From Aspergillus flavus (taxonomy: Eukaryota > Ascomycota > Eurotiomycetes > Eurotiales > Aspergillaceae), in the NCBI RefSeq assembly GCF_009017415.1, contig NC_092407.1, forward strand, positions 3,596,001 to 3,660,000: a DNA stretch of 64,000 bases, written 5' to 3'. Below the pieces are notes generated by a model that ran no database searches, was not told the DNA's origin, and worked only from the letters and a program-made list of their open reading frames with translations. Both the position numbers and the translations under genes were made by a program. Positions 1 to 11,080 of the stretch are shown piece by piece. Every line of letters begins with the position of its first letter. The stretch's first letter is position 1.

Positions 1-370
1 GCTAATTTGTCCCTTATCCAAGAATCTGTGGACAGCAAGAACATAAAATAAGAAGAAGAAGAAGACATTCAAAAACCAAAAAGAGCAAGATCCGCTAATT
101 GAAATCCATGTTTATTCATGCCAGTCAACGCCGTGTTTTGCAGCCTTGACACCAATGACAAGCCAAACGCACCAACCATGTCCCGGCATGAGCCAGGACA
201 TTCTACTTAAGGGAGAGATGCAAGGGCAACGAGGTCCAATGGTATCTCAGCACCATGATACGAATAGGGTATGAAAATATGCAGAGGACAAAAGAAACAT
301 ATACAGCCATGGTCGTAATTCGAAGGTGGTAAAATATAAAGATAGGGTGGAGAGAGCACGAAAGGCTCGA
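1..370. other. Intergenic or 3' flank of paf1, no gene seen
   Basis: No open frame with recognisable coding character is visible here. The stretch lies directly downstream of the minus-strand paf1 stop codon and probably holds its 3' UTR and terminator. Purine-rich 'agaagaagaag' repeats occur near position 50. Confidence 0.5.
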
Positions 371-1924
371 TTACTCGTCACTCATCCTATCCGCCTCTTC
401 GACACTCTGCTCACGGTTTCTGGAGACAGCCTCCTTGTCACCCTCTTCAGGTGACTCGTGCTCATCGTTAGCGCCCTCTGGTGCAGGGGGCATGGTCTTT
501 GCGAACTTTGGATCAATGGCTGCCCTATGCATAGAGCGCTTGTATACTTCCGCTTCATCTGGATCGCGAACGACAACTTGTATTTGATCCACCTGGTCTT
601 CCTTCGTCTTAGGGCGGGTAGGAGCAAGGCCTGCCTGTGCAATAGTACGGGCTCTCTCGGGCTTCAGGCGAGTCTTCCCGAGAATGGGGTAATAGTATGC
701 AGCCTTCTGTTTCGAGGACAGGTAATCTTCCTTCGCCTCCGACGGATTGAAAAGTGTCACCGCAATATCTTTCTGCTTGTTATCACCGCCAAGCGTCTGA
801 GCGCTGGTAGCAAAGGTACGCATGCGATCGAAACGGTGGAATTTGGAGTTATCAGGACCTTCGTGGGTGTAAAGCTCCTCATTGTCGCGGTCGGGGTTAT
901 ATATCTGCATGCTTGCGAGGACTTTCTTGATAGAGTCCTTCTTCTCAGGGAGGAAGAGATCATAATCCCAGGGAATTGGGCCAGGATCAGGGTACAGCTT
1001 GGGGTTCGTCTTGTGCAGAGCCACTTTCGTCGCATGTTCCTCACATACGCGCTCCTCTGGCGCGGAGGGGAGCAGAATACCGGTGTCCATGCGCCTATCT
1101 CGCTTGCCAGAGACATCTTGGATAGGTGCTTTGTCAAACTTGAATTGGACGAAACCACCAGGGTCTGGGAATCCTTGGAGATCGGGCATGAGAGGGTAAA
1201 AGCCGACGGGTTTCAGTTTAGGGTTGTCCGGATGCACAGGAGTGGCCCATGCATCAACTTCAAGTTTAGTTGGCATGTGCCCTTTGATTTGACTCGGTGT
1301 GTCTTCCCCGACGTGCTTGCTATCGGGGTACGCAATATCAAATCCCTTTTGTATGTATTTCTTGATGTAAGCAGGGTCGTCCAGGGACTTCGCCTTTTCA
1401 GCCGGACGAGATTTCGATCGCATGGGTGTGACTTTAGGACCTTCCGGTGCTCGAAGCCCTGCCGAAATGTACTGTGTGCGACGGAGAAAGCTGACGTTCG
1501 TATTCCGGGGTGCTGGGTTCTTCAGCTGGTCTAAAGTCATCAAAAGGGGCAGGTCGGCAGGGTCAATTGGGTCCGGATTTTCAGGTGCCATGATCGCTGT
1601 TTAGATACACTCCATTAGCCATGACATATCGTGAAGCGCGCTACGAATAGGTTGCGTACCACTCTCGTCGCCTAAGTGCAAGCCTGGGATGCCAACCAGG
1701 TCAATGGGCATACCGCCCTCAGCATCGACATCAATGTTTGGTTCTTCACGACGTGCCAAGTTAGAGGCAAACCCTGGCGTAAGAAAACGCTCTAATCCGT
1801 CGTGTGGAATATCAAGGAACTTCGGAGGCATATCAGGAGGAGGAAGGTCATTCCGATAACGCAAAGACGCGATATACTCCTGGTGAAAACCCCCGGAGGA
1901 GCTGCCATCTTTGTTTTTCGACAT
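371..1924 (-). CDS. paf1: Paf1, RNA polymerase II-associated factor 1 (Paf1 complex subunit)
   Basis: Subunit of the nuclear Paf1 complex, which travels with elongating RNA polymerase II and promotes co-transcriptional histone H2B ubiquitylation and H3 methylation. Two exons, 1924-1660 and 1596-371, join across a 63-nt intron (1597-1659, donor GTACGC, acceptor ACAG). The joined frame is 497 codons (496 aa). The Paf1 signature is clear: an N-terminal YIASLRYRNDLPPP segment, then IDLVGIPGLHLGDES, which splices onto DPIDPADLPLLMTLDQLKNP, and an acidic, serine-rich C-terminus. The intron removes an in-frame TAA at 1601-1603 that would otherwise split the protein. The start ATG was chosen because it leads straight into the conserved block; the frame upstream has no other ATG. 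A Cdc73 homologue, its partner in the complex, lies at 50.6-52.1 kb. Confidence 0.93.
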
Positions 1925-2569
1925 ATTCGAGCTATCACTATCGGCCGTTTCTTGGGCTTGTGTCTCGATACAAGGTGGGAAGATCACTGTATAGTAGGCT
2001 GATTAGTAGCAGCTCCGAATCCATTTGCGACACTCTTTTGCACTCACATGGAGGAGAAAGAATAAGATCCGAGATCTTTTTATCCGACGCTGCGCGGTCA
2101 GCCGAGTCGCAGTCTTTAGATTTGATCGGACTAAGCTCTGAACCAATTGTACAGGTTAAGAATGACCTAGTATCCAGCTCTATCAAAAACAGTCTGGATG
2201 GACAAACTTACTTGGGGTTGGAGGATCCATTCTGCACTGTTTCACCGCCTTGTGGTTAAGGTTTAGTGTGGTTGAACTGTTGGCGGATCAATATTAGTCC
2301 GAGAGTAGGTAGTCACAAGCATACACAACACTCCGTAAGTATAGTCCTTAAGAACAAGTGACCTGCTTTTATAAGACCATGTACTACTATTGCACTCACT
2401 CTCCATATATGCGAGCGCATGCAGTTCATCCAAAGTGAATTGTTCCATGCATAACCAATCATCTAAAGTACAGATCCTTCTAACAAAGGCATCCCATAAT
2501 GTCAATACCGTCATTCAGAGTATAAAGAGATAATGATAGCAAAGAATCAAAGGAAAGAAAGGCATTGAA
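1925..2569. promoter_or_regulatory. Intergenic region between arp8 3' end and paf1 start
   Basis: 645 nt that must hold the arp8 terminator and the paf1 promoter, both minus strand. I see no coding feature. An ACTCCGTA word at 2330-2337 is a near match to the recurring intergenic word TACGGAGTA noted elsewhere in the window. Confidence 0.5.
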
Positions 2570-4963
2570 TCAGTAAGCCCACATGCATTTGTAGGCCATC
2601 AGTCTATGACCTAGCCGGTCGTACTCCAACTGTCCAATCCAGCTGTCATTGGTTCCGCTCAACTTTCCGAATACGCTTGCGCCCTTCCATACAACCACCT
2701 GAGGATCGAGATCCCGAGGAGGCGTGCCAATCATAATCTCTTTAGCAAATCCAGGCCGGAGTGCCTGCAGTCGCTCCTCAAGGAACGAGTGAAACCCGTT
2801 GATCAAGCTCCCGCCTCCAACAACCATGATACCGCCAAGAAAGTCTCGCATTTTACGTTCATCAGACCGAGCAGCATGAGCAATAGACATAAGGATTGCA
2901 CTATCAAGTGGGAACGTCGGCAATATATCGTCGCGCTCTTCAACGGTCGGTGCACGAGGCTGCGATGTGCTCTGACTTTGCCCACCGACCGCAGGTGTAC
3001 CAACACCACCAGCTTGCGGAGTACTGGTCACATCTGGTGCAGGAGATCCGGCAACTGAGGATCGAGGAGTAGCTTCGGCCTCTTGTAGGCGACTAAGGGC
3101 ATTTACTTGCTGGGACCGGCTCGGAGTCGATTGCACATCTAAAGTACCGGACTGAGTGTCGCCATTCACCTGGCCATTAAGAGGAGGAGCAATGGCTGTC
3201 AAGAGTTCTGATTGCGCTGCAGATGTTGGGTCGTTTGGTTGGCCGTCATAGATGTCGACTGAGCGGGATATCAATGTCCTTCGTCCGTTGAGTTTTAGTG
3301 AATGGTCGAAAATGGATGGCTGGAAGTATCCCATGGGCGCCAAATGCACCTCATCGTAAGCTTTGAAGTTGTACTTTCTGGTATCCTGACCGGCGATACG
3401 AAGGTGGAAGTCGAAGACTTGTACCGAAACACTGGCTTCATTCATGGTACAGATGTTCTTCTTTAGCTCCTCGGCGAGTAGGAAGTCGTACCGACGCCAT
3501 AGGTTGATGTCCGCATAAGGAAAATGATCGTACAACATCATCTTGACGAATGCCTCTGTCACATCCGACCCGCCGTATTTAAGATTCACGCGCGAGTTCT
3601 CTATGCACATCCCTTCTTCCACACAGCAGATCGACGTCTTCTGTGCACCGATGTCGACCACACAAGCCGATGTGAATCCCGCCCCAAATGTAGCAGCCAA
3701 GCTCTCCTGGATGAAGCAGACGCGGGCAAATGAAAACTCCCTCATGAGCATTTCAAGAACTTGCGTGACGTAGGATTTCTCGTAGAGATCTGGAATGACA
3801 AAAACGCATGAGTACTGTAACCAGTCCTTTTTACTTGTAAGGCCCAGCTGATTCTTGATTGCATCTTCAAGAATCAACGAGATATCCAGGAACAAGAGCC
3901 TTTTGCTCTTGTAGTCTCGCTCGTTACACCACCCATACTTCATTGGCCAGTAGAGCTTGTAACGAGGTGTCGACTCATCTGGGATCCTCAAAGCTGCCTG
4001 ACCTACTATATACTCCGGCGCGACGTCCGGGATCTCCGTCCATTCAACCCGCATTGGGTCATTGTGTTCCGAGATCGTCTCCGGCACGGTTCTTCGGTTA
4101 TAATTGATGACCATTTCCTTGGAGTTTGGGAGAGTCCTGCGTTTATTTTGTCGCATGTGTGTTTTGAGTTCCGCGGACATCGTAGTGTACTGTGAAGAGA
4201 ACTGTGACCAGCAAACACAAGATTAGGCTAAGACTGCAACGAAGAGCACATGAGAACCAACCTCAGAACCAAACATTTTCTCTGGTTCCAACTCGGAGCC
4301 ATCATCTGTTTTCAATCGCTTAGGGCAAGGCTCTTCGCGGTCCTCAGACTCACTTGTTGTAGACTTTCGCGCAATGACCATCGGTACGGTTTTTGGTAAC
4401 GCATCACTGGCAAGTCCGATTCGCAGATTCTGGCTACCAACATGTACAACGATGACCTTCGACCCGACGGTTTCTGCTGTAGCCTCCTCTGCATCCTCCA
4501 TATTGGTATCGCCATCGTCTGCATCGGCTTCTGGGATACCGAGGTCGTTGGCTTTTGCCATAGCTAGAGCACGATCCCGGTCTTTGGCTGTTTTTGTCAT
4601 GCGATTTCGCGCTTCTTCGTTTTGTAGTCGAAATGCTAGATACTGGTCATCTCTCTTAAGGTAGTCACTGGCACGTATTTAGCACCTTGTCCGAATAGGG
4701 CACCACCAAAAGCGCCATGGTGAAGGCGGACCACGTACGTATAATAGTTCTTTTGGTTGATGGGAGGGATCTGAGGCCAGCTCGATAATTCCATGTTGTT
4801 GTCTGTTCTTTCAAGACCTGGGGAGCACCAAATCGTTAGCGCATTGCTCCCAATGAAATGCATCTGACTTCCACCGGGCACTTGTAGCCATCCATGCACA
4901 ATGATATTTGGTGAGCATACCTTCGTCCCGAAGGAGGGCCTTTCCAGACTTCTTTCCAACCAT
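2570..4963 (-). CDS. arp8: Arp8, actin-related protein 8 (INO80 chromatin-remodelling complex)
   Basis: Nuclear actin-related protein of the INO80 nucleosome-remodelling complex, where the Arp8-Arp4-actin module binds extranucleosomal DNA. Four exons (4963-4921, 4817-4739, 4667-4262, 4201-2570) are separated by introns of 103, 71 and 60 nt and give 720 codons (719 aa). The N-terminus carries ERTDNNMELSSWPQIPPINQ, followed by KRDDQYLAFRLQ across a spliced boundary. The actin fold begins after about residue 175 and includes CVVDIGAQKTS near residues 356-366, corresponding to the actin phosphate-binding region. A serine/threonine/glutamine-rich insertion at roughly residues 500-600 interrupts the actin fold, as is usual for Arp8. 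A KRLK basic patch lies before the actin fold. The tiny first exon encodes MVGKKSGKALL. It is divergent from arl1, sharing a 692-nt upstream region. Confidence 0.93.
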
Positions 4964-5655
4964 GGTGTATTATTTGGCGATGTCAGAGATAGAAGGTCGA
5001 TTAGGAACGATGTTAAGTTGGTTCAGGACGTAATGCGGCACTGGTCGCAAGCCGATCGCAAGTTCTTGAATTGTGAGGGATCTAGAGGTAGACAATCGGA
5101 GCGGACACCATCGGGGTTAGTGGTGATTGGTGATGCTGTTGGGGAGAAGAGAAAGAGGGGGAATAGAAAAATATATAAAAAAAGGGTTGTAACAATAATG
5201 GCAGGTGAGGATGGAATGGAACCTGCGCGGCAATCAATTCATGTTAATTCTGCCACTCGCAATGGCGCAGGGTCTCTCCATCCCCATGACCCAAGAGAGA
5301 GAAAGACTAAGCTTGGACCAACACCGATCGGCGCCGCAGCACATCCGCAGGCCAATCGTTGCCACAATCCAGAAATCCCTCCCATTCATACACCATTTAG
5401 TCAGCTATTGCTTCTGTGTTGTTCGTCATTATTGTTATACCCATTCCTTTTTTCCCTTCCTCAGTAACTCACCACCGAACTATTGAAAATAACTCGTGGA
5501 ATCCCCGGATTGATCCTATTGTCCATTCATCCCGAATCGGTCAACATCTACGCCGTCAATCCGATCAACACCAAAATACTTCTCCGCAACATCTCCCTTG
5601 AGCCCTCCGACCTCCGAACAAGAGTCGCGTTGTCTTATTAAACAAAAAGGCCAAT
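4964..5655. promoter_or_regulatory. Shared divergent promoter region of arp8 and arl1
   Basis: 692 nt between two divergently transcribed start codons. A pyrimidine-rich stretch around 5430-5465 precedes arl1, as is common upstream of fungal transcription starts. No gene is visible. Confidence 0.6.
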
Positions 5656-6496
5656 ATGGGTGGTTCATTTTCGCGTCTATGGTCCTTCCTCTGGACGAAG
5701 AAGGAAATCCGTATTCTCATCTTAGGTCTCGTACGTGACTATAGTCTACACCAGGCATCAGGGCAATGAGGCTAATCCACTTTGTGGTGTAGGATAATGC
5801 TGGAAAGACTACACTACTTTACAGGATGAAGGTATGTTTCAATACGACTTGTCTACTGGGAATATATTACATGAACAACATGCTGACGGTCGGTTGATCT
5901 CATAGATCGGCGAGGTTGTCACGACAATACCTACTATCGGTTTCAATGTTGAATCGGTCACATATAGAAATTTGAACTTTAATGTCTGGGTAAGTATACT
6001 GCGATGACTATCTCGGATTTCTAGACGACACAGCGAAGAAAATAATCGCTGATACCTGTTTGCTTCTATTTTAGGATCTTGGAGGTCAAACGTCTATCCG
6101 GCCATACTGGCGATGCTACTACGCTAACACCGCTGCTGTTATCTTCGTCATCGACTCCACAGATATTGAACGACTGGGTACGGCTGCAGACGAGCTCGCA
6201 GCCATGTTAAATGAGGAGGAACTTCGCGATGCCGCTTTGCTGGTATTCGCCAACAAGCAGGACCAGCCGGGTGCCAAGGGAGCTGGGGAGATCTCGGAGG
6301 CTCTGAAGCTTGGCGAACTGCGAGATAGAAATTGGAGTATTGTGGCATGCTCGGCTATTGATGGTAAGGGTCTTAACGAAGGCATGGATTGGTTGGTGGT
6401 GAGTACACACTGTTCCCTATCAGGTTCAAAGCCTTTTGTCCCAGTCAAACTAATTTATCCCATGTACAGCAAACTCTTCAATCAGAAAACGCATAA
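5656..6496 (+). CDS. arl1: Arl1, ADP-ribosylation-factor-like small GTPase
   Basis: ARF-family GTPase that acts at the trans-Golgi, where it recruits GRIP-domain golgins and supports endosome-to-Golgi traffic. Five exons (5656-5730, 5793-5831, 5906-5989, 6075-6398, 6470-6496) give 183 codons (182 aa), the usual family length. Gly2 is available for N-myristoylation (MGGSFSRLW). The P-loop GLDNAGKT lies at residues 24-31, the switch I threonine in PTIGFN, switch II in [17 protein letters not shown] from residue 66, and the guanine-specificity motif NKQD follows. The [18 protein letters not shown] block and the end LQSENA favour Arl1 over Arf1 or Arl2. The last exon is only 27 nt; reading through its intron would give a wrong tail. 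Confidence 0.95.
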
Positions 6497-7317
6497 GCGC
6501 TGGCGTCAATGTGTCGTGCAATAGATCTTTATTTTGGTATATCTCCTCGACCGTACATGCGGGCTTCTTGGACATGTGTTCACCGCGTCTAAAAGGCTCG
6601 CCCTTACTTCTTTTTCTTTCCCATTTTTCAGCACTCTGTTGGGGAGACAGGGCTTATGTCTTTATACTGTATACCTCTCTTATCTTTTTTAAACCTGAAC
6701 TTTTGAAGACTTAGCATAATATCCTAATTGATGTTCCGGTGATGCCTGGAAGTGCGAGTCCCCCCCGTTTTAGCGCAATGACCTGGATAGGCAATATGTC
6801 GTGTGCACTAAATTCGACTGTTCGAGTTGTATAGCACACAATTCAAAGAAAGTCGACATGTCCTTACGTATCTATAATACATAGACAGCAGTTAATAGAG
6901 TCCAACATGCTTGTTCGTAAAACGCAGAGGTAATCCGTAGGTGTAGAAGCTGTATGAATCGCCCTTAGGCGGGTTATATGTCGTATTTCTAAGTGGGTAT
7001 ATATGAACAAGAGTTAAATACATTAGCTAGCCATATTTGATCTTTCAGTTATCCGATGTGAAATCATCATGGATAGTCGCGGTGTCAGACCTCTTTCCAT
7101 TGAAATTGCTGTTCTGATGCTGAGGATATACCGGAGAGGTATCTTCTATTCCTCATAAGCTCTCAAGAGAGAACTTCACCGTATAACAGCGAAGCTGCAA
7201 TTCTCGTAACAAGGCGTGTCCTGGCCCATTGCTAACCAGGCTGCAGGAGAATCAAATGCTGAGATGACGGAACCTCAGCCGTAAAGCTATATGAGCAGAC
7301 TGCGAAAGATGCGTCCT
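6497..7317. other. Intergenic region between convergent arl1 and psf2
   Basis: 821 nt between two convergent stop codons. It should hold both 3' UTRs. I see no open frame with coding character, no tRNA and no obvious repeat. Confidence 0.5.
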
Positions 7318-8386
7318 TTAGAACTCCATATCGTCATCGTCGTCTTGCGTAGCGTCATATCCACCATTGGCCATATCTTCTGCCATCTGTTCTCTCCGCG
7401 CCTGCTCTTTTGAAGCGCCAATTTTCCTATTCGGTAAAGGTTTTGAGGTTAGCAATGAACTATGTTCTGTTCCAGTGAGGTGATTAGTCGGCCTACCTTA
7501 GTCCATCGACAACACCGGCAATGAACCCTCTTCCCTCTCCAACCTCCATCGCCCCGACACCGGTTAAGGCTACTCCACCCCCACCAGTGGAAGCAGCATC
7601 TAGCACATCCACGCCTGATCTTATCTTCGCTGTTCGCACCTCGCGCAGCTCTTTCAAGAGCCTCCGGGTCTGGTCCGGGTCCACCAAGTCATCGCTGGCG
7701 GCGTCAAGAAGCATCGTTCCAACCTCTAACCAGTGGAATGGCAATGACGGAGGCTCGCCAGATGGAACATGGTCCTGCGCGACATTCTGAGGCAGGAATG
7801 GCGGTGCTGGGTAGTACCGTCCGCCATCTGGGGTATAGCGAGGCATAGCGACGGGTCGTTTTCCGCGATCCCGAAGGCTTGGTTGGCCCGGGAGTGGAGG
7901 TGGTGGGGAGAATGCATGCTGGTACTCATGGTGTTGGGTTTCAATTTCGAGGATGAGGGACAGAGATTCTGGATGGAGCCAGGGCGGAGGAAGGATATTT
8001 GCGCGGCGTTGGCGTTTGAGAAGGAGAGCCAGCCAGAGGGGAAGAGAAGCGCGTCGAGGCGGCAGGAGAGGCTCAACGGGGCCCTGATCCATTATGTTAG
8101 ATTTGTGTAAACCTCCTGGTAGACTAAATATTGATTTGTTATATTCTTCCTTCTATCAATACTGCCCCGCCGCCTTTCTCATTCATTTGGCTATTTTTTT
8201 CTTGGTATACATGACTCAAAAGGATAGGGACTTATTCGCCAATACAGCATGAGTACAGAACGATACACTTACACCGAGAAGCTCTAATCCCTCCAAACGT
8301 TGACGAGGAAGGATGGTGACCATCTCCATTTCAGCGAGAAAGGATATCTCCGGGGGCGTAATGCCCCGCGGGAGGGGAAAAGCCAT
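7318..8386 (-). CDS. psf2: Psf2, GINS complex subunit
   Basis: One of the four GINS subunits, part of the CMG (Cdc45-MCM-GINS) replicative helicase. Three exons (8386-8273, 8083-7497, 7426-7318) with introns of 189 and 70 nt give 270 codons (269 aa). The N-terminus has the Psf2 pattern [20 protein letters not shown] followed, across the first splice, by [20 protein letters not shown] and [10 protein letters not shown] proline-rich segment that looks lineage-specific comes next, then the helical [17 protein letters not shown] block. The C-terminal exon encodes a short acidic tail ending DDDDDMEF. An in-frame ATG at the very end of intron 1 would give a shorter protein, but that would lose the conserved first 38 residues. 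It is divergent from alg10 with 300 nt between the start codons. Confidence 0.93.
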
Positions 8387-8686
8387 TGGCCGTCAAGATT
8401 TCAGGGAACCGGGGGGAAACAGCTTATCGTGATGCGCAAAACCTAGCGACAGTCGTTCATATCATTTAAAATATTCAGTAAAGGAGGCAACGATGGTCGT
8501 CGCAGCGTCTAGACCATACATAACGCTGGGGATATAGAATCGCCCAATGCGGTAGGTGTTTGTTCTGTTTGCAGATTTAATGTTTCTCCGCGGTCATTTT
8601 AATTTACGGAGTAGTTGTCACTGACTCCATGATTCTACTCTTTACTTTAATTCCAGCTTGATGGTCAATTAGCCCAAATCAATAAT
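8387..8686. promoter_or_regulatory. Shared divergent promoter of psf2 and alg10
   Basis: 300 nt between divergent start codons. It contains one exact TACGGAGTA at 8605-8613, one of five exact intergenic copies found by eye in this window. Confidence 0.55.
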
Positions 8687-10614
8687 ATGAGTGCCGCTCA
8701 ACCTCAGTCGGGCCTGGCTCTTGCCGCCCGCTATGCGGTTCCTTTTGTTTTGTTGTCGATACCTATATGGATGAATCGGGTCAATGCCGTGGTTCCGGAG
8801 CCGTATTTGGATGAAGCTTTCCATATTCCTCAAGCTCAGGCATATTGGCACCACAAGTGGACGCACTGGGACCCGAAAATCACTACACCCCCTGGTCTCT
8901 ATATTTGGTCATATCTTCTCTGCGCCTGTGCGCTTTTGCTTCGAGGCTCTCCAACGGAGCTCAATGAGGAAGCACTTCGTTCAACCAATGTTGCAGCCGC
9001 CGCCATCTTTCTACCCTTAAGACTGCAGACCTTGCTAGATAGCTTACGGAAAGAACGCAATACCCGTCCATCCGGCGCATGGCTAAGCCATACTGTGCTG
9101 AATATCTGTCTCTTTCCGCCGTTGTTCTTCTTCTCGGGCCTCTACTATACCGATATTCTTGCCCTATTGGTTGTGATTGAAGCGTACAACTGGGACCTTA
9201 AACGATCGGCTCCGAATGCCTCCGCTGGTCCGACTTTTGTGTTCATCCTCCTGGGAGTGGCTGCGCTGGCCTTTAGACAGACCAACATCTTCTGGGTCGC
9301 AGTTTTCTTCGGCGGATTGCAGGTCATCCGGACATTGCGGAAATCTTCCAAGACATGTCAATCGCCCAATGTTGCAGATATTGCCAAGGGAGGCTTCAAG
9401 AACGAATTGTATGATCCTCCGGTGTCAGAGGCTTCGTTGGCAGGTGGGTTACCTTCACTGTCTCATAATGTAAACATTGTTAATGAAACTCTAGATTATT
9501 TTAAAACCGCCATTTCCCTAGGTGCTGCTGCGCTTGGTAACTTGGGACAGGTTGTTATTTCCTCGATCCCATATGTTGCCATTCTTGCGGCCTTCGGAGG
9601 CTTTGTATTGTGGAATAATGGAGTTGTCTTGGGTAAGTTTAAAGTTGATCTACTTGTATTCGGTGTCTCATAAGTCAACCAGGACACAAAGAATTCCATA
9701 CTGCGGGCTTGCATCTGCCTCAGATGCTGTATATCTGGCCTTATATCTTTTTCTTCTCGTGGCCTATCTTGATTTCGCCCGTTGTCAACTTGATATTGCC
9801 CAAGGCTTCTCTACCTCAGTTCATGCACTATGGCTTTTCGGAGAAGCAGATTGGTATCCCAAAGATCTTGACAATTCTTGCGATCGTCCCTGTCATGCTA
9901 GCCACTGTTCACTATAACACTGTCGTCCACCCCTTCACGCTCGCCGACAACCGTCACTATATCTTCTACGTCTTTCGCATTCTTCTCCGGACTCATCCAG
10001 CTGTCAAATATGCCGCGACCATTGTCTACTTCCTCTGCGGCTGGGCCGTTATTTCTGCTTTTGGCTTTTCGACTTCTACACCGCCGCCTCGATTCATCCA
10101 AGCTTCACAGTCAGCACCGGCCTCCAAGCCATCTGTTCAGAAAGGTCAAGAAGCTCAAAAACAGACCGACAGCAAAAGACAGCCTCCTAAAAAGGTTGCT
10201 CAGCCTCCAAAAACGCAACAGCTAACACCAGAAGCCTTCGCGAAGATCCAAGAAGCGATCAAGCAACGTCAAATGCAGCAACCGGATGCGCCGCGAGTCA
10301 GCTTTGTCCTTGTCTGGCTTGCCGCTACAGCTCTCTCACTCATCACTGCGCCACTGGTTGAGCCACGATACTTCATCATCCCCTGGGTAATGTGGCGACT
10401 GCATCTGCCAAGGCAACCCACGCCGCTTGTTTACCGGGAGCAGCGTCCTCGGGATGCGAAAGAAGCGCTCCATGCGAAGATCGCGACCAACTTCCCACTA
10501 TTCTTGGAAACCTTCTGGTTCCTGGTCATCAACGCTGTGACCGGATATGTCTTTCTCTACAAGGGTTTTGAGTGGCCTCAGGAGCCTGGAAAGATCCAGC
10601 GGTTCATGTGGTAA
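8687..10614 (+). CDS. alg10: Alg10/Die2, dolichyl-phosphoglucose-dependent alpha-1,2-glucosyltransferase
   Basis: ER membrane enzyme that adds the third, terminal alpha-1,2-glucose to the dolichol-linked oligosaccharide before its transfer to protein. Two exons (8687-9632, 9683-10614) with a 50-nt intron give 626 codons (625 aa). The DIE2/ALG10 signature YLDEAFHIPQAQAYW appears near residues 40-55, followed by WDPKITTPPGLYIWSY. Multiple hydrophobic segments span the protein. HPFTLADNRHYIFYVFR, a strongly conserved Alg10 motif, is in exon 2, and LVEPRYFIIPWVMWRLH is near the C-terminus. A charged, lysine- and glutamine-rich loop (about residues 470-530) separates the later membrane segments. 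It shares a divergent promoter with psf2. Confidence 0.94.
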
Positions 10615-10996
10615 TCGCTTCGATCTCTTTACCTTCATTCATTGTTTTATTATTAATTGTGGCAGTTTCGCGCGCTGTGTATATAGAATAGAGAAAGTCT
10701 TTGTAATTGTACGGAGCTGTATATTAGGAGTCTATTACTTCTTACTAGAATTCACTGGGTTATACGTACGAGATGATATTTAGGGATCAACTACTAATAA
10801 GACTTGGGTGGTACCGGTGCTGAACTTAAGGATCAGGGTGCCTAATTTGACCATGACTGACACCTTAGGCTTGTTACTACAGAACTGGCTGTGTACTGGT
10901 AGTTAAATAAGCAACCCAATTAGGTGTTCTAGAGACCCGTCTGGAAGAATAAGCGGAGCCCCGCAAAAAAAAAAAAAGAAAGAAAGAAAAAAGATG
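10615..10996. other. Intergenic region between alg10 and tRNA-Thr
   Basis: 382 nt with the alg10 3' flank. The poly-A/AAAG run at about 10966-10992 reads as T runs on the minus strand directly downstream of the tRNA and fits a pol III terminator. Confidence 0.5.
10966..10992 (-). terminator. Pol III terminator of tRNA-Thr
   Basis: Read on the minus strand, several T runs interrupted by single C residues start within about five bases of the tRNA 3' end. This is the expected RNA polymerase III stop. Confidence 0.7.
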
Positions 10997-11080
10997 AGCC
11001 TCCACGCGGGATTGAACCACGGACCTCTTGATTTCCGTATTAGGTACAAGTCAAGCGCTCTACCACTGAGCTATAGAGGC
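10997..11080 (-). tRNA. tRNA-Thr (anticodon UGU) with 12-nt intron
   Basis: On the minus strand the sequence folds as a complete tRNA. The acceptor stem pairs GCCTCTA with TGGAGGC (one G-T pair), the D arm is GCTC/GAGC, and the anticodon stem is CTTGA/TCAAG. The variable loop is AGGTC, and the T arm is CGTGG-TTCAATC-CCGCG. The anticodon loop reads C-T-TGT-A, then a 12-nt insert CCTAATACGGAA, then A, so the intron sits at the canonical position after base 37. Excising it leaves a 7-nt loop with anticodon TGT (threonine, ACA codons). Internal A and B boxes are intact, and T runs follow the 3' end as a pol III terminator. Confidence 0.93.

Noticed and set aside
458..1534. 358-codon open frame on the plus strand opposite paf1
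   Set aside because: It is the antisense shadow of the clearly conserved Paf1 coding sequence and shows no family resemblance.
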